Source of the DNA: Pseudonocardia sp. ICBG1293
GTDB lineage: Bacteria; Actinomycetota; Actinomycetes; Mycobacteriales; Pseudonocardiaceae
Assembly (NCBI RefSeq): GCF_020131355.1
Contig: NZ_JAHLEL010000044.1
Span: 558,001-622,000 of the forward strand
DNA length: 64,000 bases
Reading direction: 5' to 3'
Below the pieces are notes generated by a model. The model was not told the origin of the DNA. It saw only the letters and a list, made by a program, of their open reading frames with translations, and did no database searches. The translations under genes and the position numbers were made by a program. Shown here in pieces: positions 48,226 through 56,822 of this stretch (within the stretch, counting starts at the first letter, position 1; the number at the start of each line of letters is the position of its first letter).

Positions 48226-51178
48226 TCACACCGTCCCGGCCGGGCCGAGCGCCTCGCGCACCAGCTCCAACGGGTGCCAGGCGGTGCGCCCGGCGCCGTG
48301 GAATATCTGCTGGCGGCACGAGACGCCGGTCGCGGCGACCAGGGTGTCGGCGGGCTCGGCGTCGATCGCCGGGAGCAGGCGGTCCCGGCCGACCTCCATC
48401 GAGGTCGCATAGTGCTCGGCCTCGAAGCCGAAGGACCCGGCCATCCCGCAGCAGCCGGAGTCGATCTCGGAGACCTCCAGCCCCGGGATGCGGCGCAGCA
48501 GGGCGAGCGTCGCCGCGGTCCCGACCTCGGCCTTCTGGTGGCAGTGCCCGTGGTAGACCACCCGCCGCCCGCTCAGCGCGGACCGCTGCGGCAGGACCAG
48601 GCGGCCGTCGTCGATCGCCTCCACGAGCAGCTCCTCGACCTGCCGGACCCGCTCGCCCACCGACCGGGCCTCGGCGCTGTCCGGGAGCAGGGCCAGGGTC
48701 TCGTCGCGCAGGGTGAACACGCACGACGGCTCGCAGCCGACGATGGGCGCACCGGCCGGGGTGTCCCGGGCGAGCGAGGTGACCAGCCCGGTCGCCTTGC
48801 GACGGGCGTCGTCGAGCAGTCCCTTGGACAGGCTGGACCGGCCGCAGCAGCCGCCGCCGGCGAGCTCCACCCGCCACCCGGCGCGTTCCAGCAGGCCGAT
48901 CGCGGCCCGCCCGATGTGCGGCTCGGTGAAGGTGGTGAACGAGTCGGCGAGCCAGACCACCGTCCCGGACGGCGCGGCGGCCGCCGCGGGGCGGCGGCGC
49001 CGGTGCCACCGCAGCAGGTTGTCCCGGTCGAAGCGGGGCAGCGGGCGGCGCGCGGTGATCCCGACCGTCCGTTCGGCGAGCCGGCGCAGCGGCCCGACCC
49101 GGCCGGGCAGGTTGGACAGCGGTGCGGTCGCCGACCCGAGCCGGTTGAGCGTGCGGATCGCGCCGAACAGCCGCGAGCGCAGCGGCGTGCCGTGCACCGC
49201 GTGCTGCTGGTGCAGCGCCTCGGCCTTGAGCGAGGCCATGTCGACGCCCATCGGGCACTCGCTCTTGCACGCCTTGCACATGAGGCAGAGGTCGAGGATC
49301 TCGTGCAGCCGCCCGTCGGCCAGCCCGGCGGCCGGGTCGGGCTCGGACAGCGCCTTGACCAGGGCGTTCGCCCGGCCCCGCGTGGAGTGCTCCTCCTCGA
49401 GGGTGACCTGGTAGGACGGGCACATCACCCCGGCCGTGGTCTTGCGGCACAGGCCGATGTTCATGCAGCGGTCGGCGGCGTCGCGCATCCCGGTGGCGCC
49501 CGGGCCACCGATCACCTCGAACGACAGCGCGGTGGTCAGCGACGGGGCGGGCGGGAGCGCGTCGCGGTCGCGCAGGTTCTCGGTCATCGACGGCGCGTCG
49601 ACGATCTTGCCGGGGTTCATGACGTTCCCCGGGTCGAACAGGGCCTTCACCCGGCGCATCGCCTCGTAGAGCTCGTCGCCGAAGATCTCCCGGTTGAACT
49701 CCGACCGGGCCAGCCCGTCGCCGTGCTCGGAGGAGTTCACCCCGCCGTACTCGGCGACCAGGGCCTTGACCTGCTCGGCGACCCTGCGCATGGTCGCGAC
49801 CTGCGCCGGGTCGGTGAGGTCGACGAAGGGGCGGATGTGCAGGCAGCCGACCGAGCAGTGGCCGTAGAACCCCGCCTCCAGCCGGTTCTCCTGGAGGATC
49901 GCGGAGAACCGCGCGGTGTACTCGGCGAGGTGTTCGGGGGCCACCGCGGTGTCCTCGACGAACGCCAGCGGCCGCCGGGTGCCCTCGCCCGCGGCCATGA
50001 GCAGCCCGAGGCTGGACTTGCGGACCTTCAGCAGGGCGGCCTGCTCGGCGGGGGTGACCAGCTCCAGGGTGTGGTAGCCGTGGCCGTGGCGCCCCCACAG
50101 TGCGGCCAGCCCGCGCAGCTTCGCCACCAGCTCGGCCTCGTCGTCGCCGGAGAACGAGACGAACAGCAGCGCCGCGGGGTCGCCGACGAGGTGGTTGCCC
50201 AGGTCGGCGTACTCGATCTTGCGACGGGACAGGTCGAGGATGGTCCTGTCCATCATCTCGACCTGGTGCGGGTTGCAGGCGAGCGCGTCGCCGGTGGCCG
50301 AGATGGCGCCGTGCACGGTGTCGAAGTGGCCGACGGCGTAGACCGTCCGGGCGGGCTTGGGCACCAGGTCGACGACGGCCCGGGTGACGAGCACCAGCGT
50401 GCCCTCGGCGCCGACCACGAACTTCGCCAGGTCGAACGTCCCGGACTCGGCGAAGCCCGCGAGCCGGTCCAGCCGGTAGCCGCAGGCCCGGCGCCAGAAC
50501 AGCGGCATGCCCGCGGCGATCGCGTCCTCGTTCCCGGTGACCAGGGCGGGGAGCTCGCGGTAGAGCCTGCCCTCCAGGGTGTCCGCGGCGGCGCGGCGGC
50601 GGCGTTCGGTCTCGTCGACCGGTTCGAGGCGCGCGGTGGAACCGTCGGACAGCACGACGTCGAGGGCACGGACGTGGTCGATCGTCATGCCGAAGGTCAG
50701 CGACCCGCTGCCCGCGGAGTTGTTGCCGATCATGCCGCCGATCGTGGCCCGGTTGCTGGTGGAGGTGTCCGGGCCGAACATCAGCCCGTGCGCGGCCGCG
50801 GCCCGGTTGAGCTGGTCCTGGACCACGCCCGCCTCGACGACCGCGGTGCGCGCCACCGAATCGAGCTCGACGATCCGGTGGAGGTGCCGCGACGAGCCCC
50901 GGCCCGACGGTCTGCCCGGCGAGGCTGGTGCCCGCACCCCGGCCGACGACCGGGACGCCGAACTCGGCCGCGGTGCGCACGGCCGCGGCGACGTCGTCGT
51001 GGGTACGCGGGAAGACCACGCCCAGCGGGGTGATCGCGTACATGCTCGCGTCGCGGGAGAACAGGTGACGGCTGTAGTCGTCGAAGGCGACCTCACCGGC
51101 CAGCCGGGACCGGAGCGTCTCCTCCAGGCCCGGGACGGCGACGGCGGGGGTGGTGGGACGGGCCAGCTCGGCGGTCAT
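48226..51178 (-). pseudogene. FAD-linked 2-hydroxyacid dehydrogenase fused to Fe-S/CCG domains, frameshifted
   Basis: GlcD/Dld-like fusion of about 985 residues. The FAD_binding_4 domain (FPRTHDDVAAAVRTAAEFGVPVVGRGAGTSLAGQ, GNNSAGSGSLTFGMTIDHV) is followed by the FAD-oxidase C domain, a ferredoxin-type region (CMNIGLCRKTTAGVMCPSYQ, LCLMCKACKSECPMGVDM) and CCG domains (GGCCGRSSLSKG, SGCCGMAGSFGFE). Such proteins oxidise D-lactate, glycolate or D-2-hydroxyglutarate. Near 50905 the frame shifts: the N-terminal part ends ...TVGPGLV and the rest resumes at SRHLHRIVELD in another frame. A short deletion between CGTCG repeats would explain it. ATG 51178 starts the N-terminal part. Confidence 0.85.
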
Positions 51179-51224
51179 GGGACGGCGTCCTCTCGCGACG
51201 GTGCGGGGGCGGGCGGGGTGGGGG

Positions 51225-52391
51225 TCAGTCGGCCTGGAGCCGCTGCAGCGCCGCGTCGAGGCCGGAGCGGTCGACCGGCACACCCGCCAGGCCGAGCCCC
51301 ATTTGGACGCCGGCGAGGGTCCCGGCCAGCGTGAGGTCGTTGAAGGCGCCGAGGTGCCCGATCCGGAAGATCCGGCCCGCCAGGCGGCCGAGACCGGCAC
51401 CCAGCGACATGTCGAAGCGGTCGAGGATCACCGCGCGGACCTTGTCGGCGTCGACGTCGTCGGGCACGAGCACGGCGGTGAGCGCGCTGGAGTACTCGCG
51501 CTCGTCGAGGGCCAGCACCTCCAGGCCCCATGCCCGTACCGCGGACCGGGTGGCCTCGGCGTGGCGGGTGTGGCGGGCGAAGACGTTCTCCAGTCCCTCG
51601 TCGTACAGCAGGCGCAGCGCCTCGCGCAGCCCGTACAGGAGGTTGGTGTTCGGGGTGTAGGGGAAGAAGCCGCGCTCGTTGGCGGCGAGCATCGGCCCCC
51701 AGTCCCAGAAGGTGCGGGGCATCGTCGCGGTGCGCGAGCGCTCCAGCGCCTTGGCGCTGATCGCGTTGAAGCTCATCCCCGGCGGCAGCATCAGCCCCTT
51801 CTGCGAGCCGGCCACCGTCACGTCGACGCCCCACTCGTCGTGCCGGTAGTCGATGGAGCCCAGCGAGGAGATCGTGTCGACCAGCAGCAGGGCGGGGTGG
51901 TCGGCGGCGTCCATCGCGGCGCGGATCTCGGCGACCCGGCTGGTGACGCCGGTGGAGGTCTCGTTGTGGACGACGCACACCGCGGCGATCCGGTGGGCGG
52001 TGTCGGCGGCGAGCCGCTCGGCGACGACGGCCGGGTCCGCCCCGTGCCGCCAGTCGCCCGGCACGAGGTCCACCTGCAGCCCCAGCCGGCCCGCCATCTC
52101 CTGCCACAGCGTGGCGAAGTGCCCGGTCTCGAAGCACAGCACCGTCTCCCCCGGGTCGAGGGTGTTGACCAGCGCCGCCTCCCACGCCCCGGTGCCGGTG
52201 GCCGGGTAGATCACGACCGGCCCGGTGGTGCCGAACACCGGCCGGACATCGCGCAGCAGCTCGGCCCCCAGCGCCTGGAAGTCCGGGCCGCGGTGGTCGA
52301 TCGTCGCGGCCGACATGGCGCGCAGCACCGAGTCCGGCACGTTCGTCGGGCCGGGGATCTGCAGGAAGTGCCGACCGGCTGCGTACGTCAT
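51225..52391 (-). CDS. Class V aminotransferase, serine/alanine-glyoxylate type
   Basis: The 388-residue PLP enzyme is similar to serine-glyoxylate aminotransferase SgaA and alanine-glyoxylate aminotransferase. It has FLQIPGPTNVPDSVLRAM at the start, the cofactor glycine-rich turn YPATGTGAWEAAL, VVHNETSTGV, VDTISSLGSIDY and the Schiff-base lysine Lys198 in AGSQKGLMLPPG. It would transaminate glyoxylate or a related oxo-acid. ATG 52391 has GGAGG upstream. It heads an operon with the FAD dehydrogenase and FAH genes. Its promoter region holds a TTCCG-N5-CGGAA site and the palindrome at 52452-52467. Confidence 0.9.
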   Translation of the reverse strand: MTYAAGRHFLQIPGPTNVPDSVLRAMSAATIDHRGPDFQALGAELLRDVRPVFGTTGPVVIYPATGTGAWEAALVNTLDPGETVLCFETGHFATLWQEMAGRLGLQVDLVPGDWRHGADPAVVAERLAADTAHRIAAVCVVHNETSTGVTSRVAEIRAAMDAADHPALLLVDTISSLGSIDYRHDEWGVDVTVAGSQKGLMLPPGMSFNAISAKALERSRTATMPRTFWDWGPMLAANERGFFPYTPNTNLLYGLREALRLLYDEGLENVFARHTRHAEATRSAVRAWGLEVLALDEREYSSALTAVLVPDDVDADKVRAVILDRFDMSLGAGLGRLAGRIFRIGHLGAFNDLTLAGTLAGVQMGLGLAGVPVDRSGLDAALQRLQAD

Positions 52392-52419
52392 GAGGTCCTC
52401 CACGCTCGGTGACCGGTGG

Positions 52420-52434
52420 TTCCGGATGACGGAA
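52420..52434. promoter_or_regulatory. Candidate IclR operator near the aminotransferase
   Basis: TTCCG-GATGA-CGGAA is a perfect inverted repeat 29 nt upstream of the aminotransferase ATG. The arms and spacing match the site at 52581-52595 next to matC. Confidence 0.55.
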
Positions 52435-52451
52435 TCCGGGTCTCGCGCTGA

Positions 52452-52467
52452 AGACGGTATACCGTCT
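52452..52467. promoter_or_regulatory. Perfect 16-bp palindrome, candidate GntR operator
   Basis: AGACGGTATACCGTCT is fully self-complementary. Its core GGTATACCG recurs as GTATACCGTATAT in the gntR/CoA-transferase divergent promoter at 55605-55620. Confidence 0.6.
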
Positions 52468-52580
52468 ACAGTCTGCCGTCGAGAGGGTGCAGCACGGTCC
52501 TCCCATCCCCGGCGGGCAGCCACCGGTGCCGCTTGACGGGGATGTGTGACCCTGCTGATACTCCGGATATCGAATTCGTT

Positions 52581-52595
52581 TTCCGCATTGCGGAG
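52581..52595. promoter_or_regulatory. Candidate IclR operator near matC
   Basis: TTCCG-CATTG-CGGAG, with the inner 13 bp perfectly palindromic, lies 75 nt before the matC ATG. An IclR regulator is encoded directly downstream of matC. Confidence 0.55.
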
Positions 52596-52669
52596 AAGCG
52601 GCCCGGCGACGTCGCGCGGACCGCGTCATCAGTTCCTGTCTGCGTCAGTGTCGACCACAGAGGAAAACG

Positions 52670-54046
52670 ATGTCCATCGAACTCATCACCATCGTGGCAC
52701 TCGCCCTGGTGTTCCTGATAGCGACGATTCTCCCGGTCCACATGGGCGCGCTCGCCTTCGGCGCCGCGTTCGTCGTCGGGACGGCGTTCGTCGGCGAGGA
52801 CACCGACGACATCGTCGGCGGGTTCCCCGGCGACCTGTTCGTGATCCTCGTGGGCGTGACCCTGCTGTTCGCCATCGCCAAGGGCAACGGGACCGTCGAT
52901 CGGCTGGTCCAGCTGGCGGTGCGGGCCGTGGGAGGACGGATCGCCCTCATCCCCTGGGTCATGTTCGGCGTCACCGCGGTGCTGACCGCGGTCGGCGCCG
53001 TCGTGCCGGCCGCCGTCGCGATCATCGCGCCGATCGGGATGGGATTCGCCCAGCGCTACCGGATCAACCCGATGCTGATGGGTCTGCTCATCATCAACGG
53101 TGCGAGTGCCGGTGGTTTCTCGCCGATCAGCATCTTCGGCAGCATCGTGAACGGGGTGGTGGGCCGCAACGGTCTGCCGAGCAACCCGGGACTGCTGTTC
53201 CTGTCGTCGTTCGTGTTCAATCTCGCGCTCAGCGTCGTGGTGTTCCTGATGTTCGGCGGTCGGGAGCTCGTCCGCCGTTCCCGCGAGTCGGCCGGCGCGT
53301 CCGCCGTGGGCGACGACCGGGTCGCCGTGGCCGCCGAGCCGGGCACCTCGCTCGCACTCGGCGGCGGCGCCGTCCCGCACAACCGGTCACGGACGGTCAC
53401 CACCGGTCCGGGGTCGGGCGCGGTGGGACCGGGCGGGACCGGCCCGGCGGAGCCGGACGCGGACGAACCGCACCGCCCGCTCGAACGCGACCACGTGTTC
53501 ACGATCCTGGGGCTGGTCGCGCTGGCCGTCGGCGCGTTGGCGTTCGGGCTCGACGTCGGCTTCACCGCACTGACCGTGGCCGCCGTCCTCTCGGTCATCT
53601 CGCCGTCCTCGGCCAAGGCCGCCGTCGGTCAGGTCGCCTGGCCGACGGTGCTGCTGATCTGCGGGATCGTGACGTTCGTGTCGCTGATGGAGCGGGTCGG
53701 CACCATCGACTGGCTCGGCAACCTGGTCACGACGATCGGGTCCCCGCTGCTGGCTGCGATCATCATCTGCCTGATCGGCGCGATCGTGTCCGCGTTCGCC
53801 TCGACCACCGGCATCCTCGGCGCCCTGATCCCGCTGGCCGTGCCGTTCCTGCTCGCCGGTGACGTGGGCGCGGTCGGGCTGATCATCGCGCTCTCGCTGT
53901 CGTCGTCGGTGGTGGACTCCTCACCGTTCTCGACCAGCGGGGCGCTCGTCGTCGCGAACGCGCCGGGCGACCAGACCGACCGCGTGTTCCGTGGGCTGAT
54001 GATCTGGGGCTTCAGCATGTGCGCGGTGGCACCGCTGCTGAGCTGA
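52670..54046 (+). CDS. MatC-type dicarboxylate carrier (IT superfamily)
   Basis: The 458-residue permease has about 12 hydrophobic segments in two halves, separated by a charged, Gly/Pro-rich cytoplasmic loop at about residues 200-275. The N-terminus (SIELITIVALALVFLIATILPVHMGALAFGAAFVVGT) matches the MatC N-terminal family. The IT-type hairpin motifs are NGASAGGFSPISIFG in half one and SSSVVDSSPFSTSGALVV in half two. Relatives carry malonate or C4-dicarboxylates. ATG 52670 has GAGGAAAA upstream. It is probably the uptake gene of the neighbouring catabolic genes and is followed by the IclR gene. Confidence 0.9.
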   Translation: MSIELITIVALALVFLIATILPVHMGALAFGAAFVVGTAFVGEDTDDIVGGFPGDLFVILVGVTLLFAIAKGNGTVDRLVQLAVRAVGGRIALIPWVMFGVTAVLTAVGAVVPAAVAIIAPIGMGFAQRYRINPMLMGLLIINGASAGGFSPISIFGSIVNGVVGRNGLPSNPGLLFLSSFVFNLALSVVVFLMFGGRELVRRSRESAGASAVGDDRVAVAAEPGTSLALGGGAVPHNRSRTVTTGPGSGAVGPGGTGPAEPDADEPHRPLERDHVFTILGLVALAVGALAFGLDVGFTALTVAAVLSVISPSSAKAAVGQVAWPTVLLICGIVTFVSLMERVGTIDWLGNLVTTIGSPLLAAIIICLIGAIVSAFASTTGILGALIPLAVPFLLAGDVGAVGLIIALSLSSSVVDSSPFSTSGALVVANAPGDQTDRVFRGLMIWGFSMCAVAPLLS

Positions 54047-54080
54047 CTGATCTTCGTCGTCCCCGGCTGGGGCTGATCCG

Positions 54081-54839
54081 GTGCCGGGAACGGGAGCCGG
54101 TCCGGGCGGCGGGGTCCAGTCCGTCGTCCGGGCCTTCCGGATCCTCGACGTGCTGGCCGAGGCGGGCGGGGAGCTGTCGATCAGCGAACTCGCCGAGGCC
54201 GTGGACCTGCCCCAGCCCACGATCCACCGGCTCGTCGCGACCCTGCGCGAGCTCGGCCACGCCCACCAGGTGGCCAACCGCCGCTACACCCTCGGGCCCC
54301 GCCTTATCGGGCTCGGGGACCGGGCGTCGCGGGTGCTGGGGGTGCGCGCCGGGGACGACCTGCGCGCGGTGGCGGAACGGTTCGGCGAGACCGCCAACAT
54401 GGCCGTGCTCGACGGCGAGCGCGCCGTCTACACCGCCCAGGTGCCCGGGCCGCACTCGATGCGCACGTTCACCGAGGTCGGGCGGCGGGTGCCGCTGCAC
54501 AGCACCGGGGTCGGGAAGGCGCTGCTCGCCCAGCTGCCCACCCCGAGGGCCCGGCGGCTGCTGGGCACCACCGGGCTGCCCGCCGCGACCGACCACACCG
54601 TCGTCGACCCCGACCGGCTGCTCGACGAGCTCGCCCGCATCCGCCGGGCCGGGTTCGCCGTCGACGCCGAGGAGCAGGAGATCGGCGTGTTCTGCGTGGC
54701 CGTCCCGCTCGCCGGTGTGTCCAGCCCCGCGGCGCTGTCGGTGTCCGGCCCGATCCACCGGTTCGGGCCCGACCGGGTCGCCGAGGCGGCCGCGCTGCTG
54801 CGGACCGCCGCCGACGGCATCGGTGGGACGCTCGCGTGA
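54081..54839 (+). CDS. IclR-family transcriptional regulator
   Basis: The 252-residue regulator has an N-terminal winged helix (VQSVVRAFRILDVLAEAGGELSISELAEAVDLPQPTIHRLVATLRELGH) and a C-terminal effector domain (HSTGVGKALLAQLP, YDxE-type region AVDAEEQEIGVFCVAVPLAG). GTG 54081 lies 34 nt after matC; the exact start is uncertain because no clear ribosome-binding site is present. Probable targets are matC and the divergent aminotransferase operon through the two TTCCG-N5-CGGAR sites. Ligands of close relatives include glyoxylate and allantoin-type compounds; this is family knowledge only. Confidence 0.9.
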   Translation: MPGTGAGPGGGVQSVVRAFRILDVLAEAGGELSISELAEAVDLPQPTIHRLVATLRELGHAHQVANRRYTLGPRLIGLGDRASRVLGVRAGDDLRAVAERFGETANMAVLDGERAVYTAQVPGPHSMRTFTEVGRRVPLHSTGVGKALLAQLPTPRARRLLGTTGLPAATDHTVVDPDRLLDELARIRRAGFAVDAEEQEIGVFCVAVPLAGVSSPAALSVSGPIHRFGPDRVAEAAALLRTAADGIGGTLA

Positions 54840-54853
54840 GCGCCGCCGGTGCC

Positions 54854-55591
54854 TCAGCCGCCGCGTCGTCGGGCGAGCCACTCCTCGGACTCGGGCGTGC
54901 CGCCGTCGAGCCGGTCGACGAGGTCGAGCAGGAACGACGTGTGACCGTGCTCGGTCAGGGCCCGCTGCGCGACGTCCGGGTCCCCGGCCTCGACCACCGC
55001 GAGCAGCTCACGGTGGCGCTCGACGTTCTCCAGCAGCGTCTCCCGGCGGGCGGTCCGGTTCAGCGCCATGCACAGCTGCATCTGGAACGACAGCGCGCGG
55101 TAGGCCTCGGTCAGCCGGGAGTGCCCGGCCAGCGCGACGAGCGAGAGGTGGAACTCGAACTTGTGGTGCAGGAACCGGCTCTCGTCACCCGCCCGGCCGA
55201 CCTCCTCGAACGCCGCCAGGGCCGCCCGGCAGCGCTCCAGGCGCTCCGGCACCCGCACCGGCACACCGAGGCGGACGGCCAGCGCCTCCAGGTCCTCGCG
55301 CAGGGTCACGATCTCGTAGACGTCGTGCCGGGTCAGCGTGCGCACGGCCGCACCGCGCCGCGGGTGGGCGACGACCAGCCCCTCGTGGGTCAGCGTCTGC
55401 AGGGCCTCGCGCAGCGGCGGACGGGACACCCCGAGCCGCTCGGTCAGGCGTGCCTCGACCAGCCGCTCCCCGAGCGCGAGCTCGCCGGAGAAGATCATCG
55501 CGCGCAGGGCGTCGGTCGCCAGCTCCGCCATGGAAGGCGGCGCCACGATCCGGCCGCCGGCGCCCGTCTGCACCGCGGTCACCGCATCCAC
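54854..55591 (-). CDS. GntR-family regulator (FadR subfamily)
   Basis: The 245-residue protein has an N-terminal wHTH (ELATDALRAMIFSGELALGERLVEARLTERLGVSRPPLREALQTLTHEGLVV) and an all-helical FCD-type effector domain with the metal-binding histidine pattern (FLHHKFEFHLSLVALAGH, HTSFLLDLV). GTG 55591 lies 14 nt from the palindromic element at 55605-55620, suggesting autoregulation. It is divergent from the CoA-transferase gene. A copy of its likely site is in front of the aminotransferase operon, 3 kb away, so it may control the whole neighbourhood. Confidence 0.9.
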   Translation of the reverse strand: MDAVTAVQTGAGGRIVAPPSMAELATDALRAMIFSGELALGERLVEARLTERLGVSRPPLREALQTLTHEGLVVAHPRRGAAVRTLTRHDVYEIVTLREDLEALAVRLGVPVRVPERLERCRAALAAFEEVGRAGDESRFLHHKFEFHLSLVALAGHSRLTEAYRALSFQMQLCMALNRTARRETLLENVERHRELLAVVEAGDPDVAQRALTEHGHTSFLLDLVDRLDGGTPESEEWLARRRGG

Positions 55592-55604
55592 CCTTCGCCC
55601 GTTT

Positions 55605-55620
55605 CCGTATACCGTATATC
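55605..55620. promoter_or_regulatory. Divergent promoter with candidate GntR operator
   Basis: CCGTATACCGTATATC contains GTATAC and the plus-strand -10 candidate TACCGT (55610-55615). It lies in the 61-bp gap between gntR (minus) and the CoA-transferase gene (plus). The core GTATACCG is shared with the palindrome at 52452-52467. Confidence 0.6.
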
Positions 55621-55652
55621 AACGCCGACGCCGACGACCCGGAGGGCTGCCG

Positions 55653-56822
55653 ATGCCGACCGACCCACCGCTGACCGGAGTGCTCGTCCTGGAGGTGGGG
55701 GCCTTCATGGCCGCGCCGTTCGCGACGATGCAGCTCGCCGACCTCGGGGCCCGGGTGGTGAAGATCGAGCCGCCGGGCACCGGTGACCCGACGCGGTCCG
55801 CGGGACCGTTCCTCGACGGCGAGAGCTCCCCGTTCCTGCGGCTCAACCGCAACAAGGAGTCCGTCGTGCTCGACCTCAAGGACGAGCGGGGCCGCGCCGC
55901 GTTCCTCGCCCTGGCCGACCGCGCCGACGTGGTGGTGGAGAACCTGCGGCCGGGCGCGATGGACCGGCTCGGGCTCGGGTACGCGGCGCTGGCGGAGCGC
56001 CGCCCCGAGCTCGTGTACGCCTCGGCCTCGGGCTGGGGTGGTGACGGAGCCGGCGCGACCCGGCCGGGGCTCGACATCATGGCGCAGGCCGCGAGTGGAC
56101 TGATGAGCGTCACCGGGGAGCCCGACGGCGACCCGGTCAAGGTGGGCGTCCCCGTCTGCGACCTGGTCACCGCGCTGTACGTGGCGCTCGCGGTGACCGC
56201 CGCCCTGCGGGAGCGGGACCGCTCCGGGCTCGGCCAGCACGTCGACGTCTCGCTGCTGGAGTCGGGTGTCTCGCTCGCGGTGTGGGAGGCGGGCATGTAC
56301 CTCGGCGACGGCGAGGTGCCGGGGCGGCAGGGCTCGGCCCACCAGCGCTACGCCCCCTACCAGGCCGTCCGCACCCGGGACGGGCACGTGACGGTCGGTG
56401 CGAACACGTCCCGGCTGTGGTCGTCGCTGTGCACCGCGCTCGGGCTGGGACGCCTGGAGCACGACCCGCGCTTCGCCGATCCCGGCTCGCGGCTGGCGAA
56501 CCGGGTGGCGCTGATCGACTGCATCGAGACGGTCACGACCACCCTGCCCTCCTCCGACGTGCTCGCCGCGCTCGACGCGGCCGGGGTCCCGTGCGCGTCG
56601 ATCGCCGGGTACGACGAGGTGTTCACCGACCCGCTGCTCACCGGGCGGGACTTCTTCTGGGACGCCGCGCACCCGACCCTGCCGCCGGTCCGGCAGCTGG
56701 GGTCGCCGATGCGCTTCTCCCGCACCCCCGCCCGCCGGGACACCGCGGGGCCCCCGCTCGGCGCGGCGACCGACGACGTCCTCGCCGAGCTGTCGGACCC
56801 CGTCCGCGGAGGTCACGCGTGA
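55653..56822 (+). CDS. CaiB/BaiF-family CoA-transferase
   Basis: The 389-residue class III CoA-transferase has VLEVGAFMAAPFATMQLADLGARVVKIEPPGTGD at the N-terminus, NRNKESVVLDLKDERG, and the catalytic aspartate Asp141 in RPGLDIMAQAASGLMSVTG. The interlocked-dimer fold is expected. Relatives move CoA to formate/oxalate, carnitine, succinate-benzylsuccinate, mesaconate or itaconate. The substrate here is probably a carboxylate imported by the MatC-type carrier. ATG 55653 has GGAGGG 8 nt upstream. The crotonase-fold gene follows with a GTGA overlap. Confidence 0.9.
   Translation: MPTDPPLTGVLVLEVGAFMAAPFATMQLADLGARVVKIEPPGTGDPTRSAGPFLDGESSPFLRLNRNKESVVLDLKDERGRAAFLALADRADVVVENLRPGAMDRLGLGYAALAERRPELVYASASGWGGDGAGATRPGLDIMAQAASGLMSVTGEPDGDPVKVGVPVCDLVTALYVALAVTAALRERDRSGLGQHVDVSLLESGVSLAVWEAGMYLGDGEVPGRQGSAHQRYAPYQAVRTRDGHVTVGANTSRLWSSLCTALGLGRLEHDPRFADPGSRLANRVALIDCIETVTTTLPSSDVLAALDAAGVPCASIAGYDEVFTDPLLTGRDFFWDAAHPTLPPVRQLGSPMRFSRTPARRDTAGPPLGAATDDVLAELSDPVRGGHA

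Noticed and set aside
47885..51400. An 1171-codon open frame across the dehydrogenase gene
   Set aside because: Only its first 90 or so residues after MTAELARP are real; the rest is an arginine/proline-rich shadow of the true frame after the frameshift.
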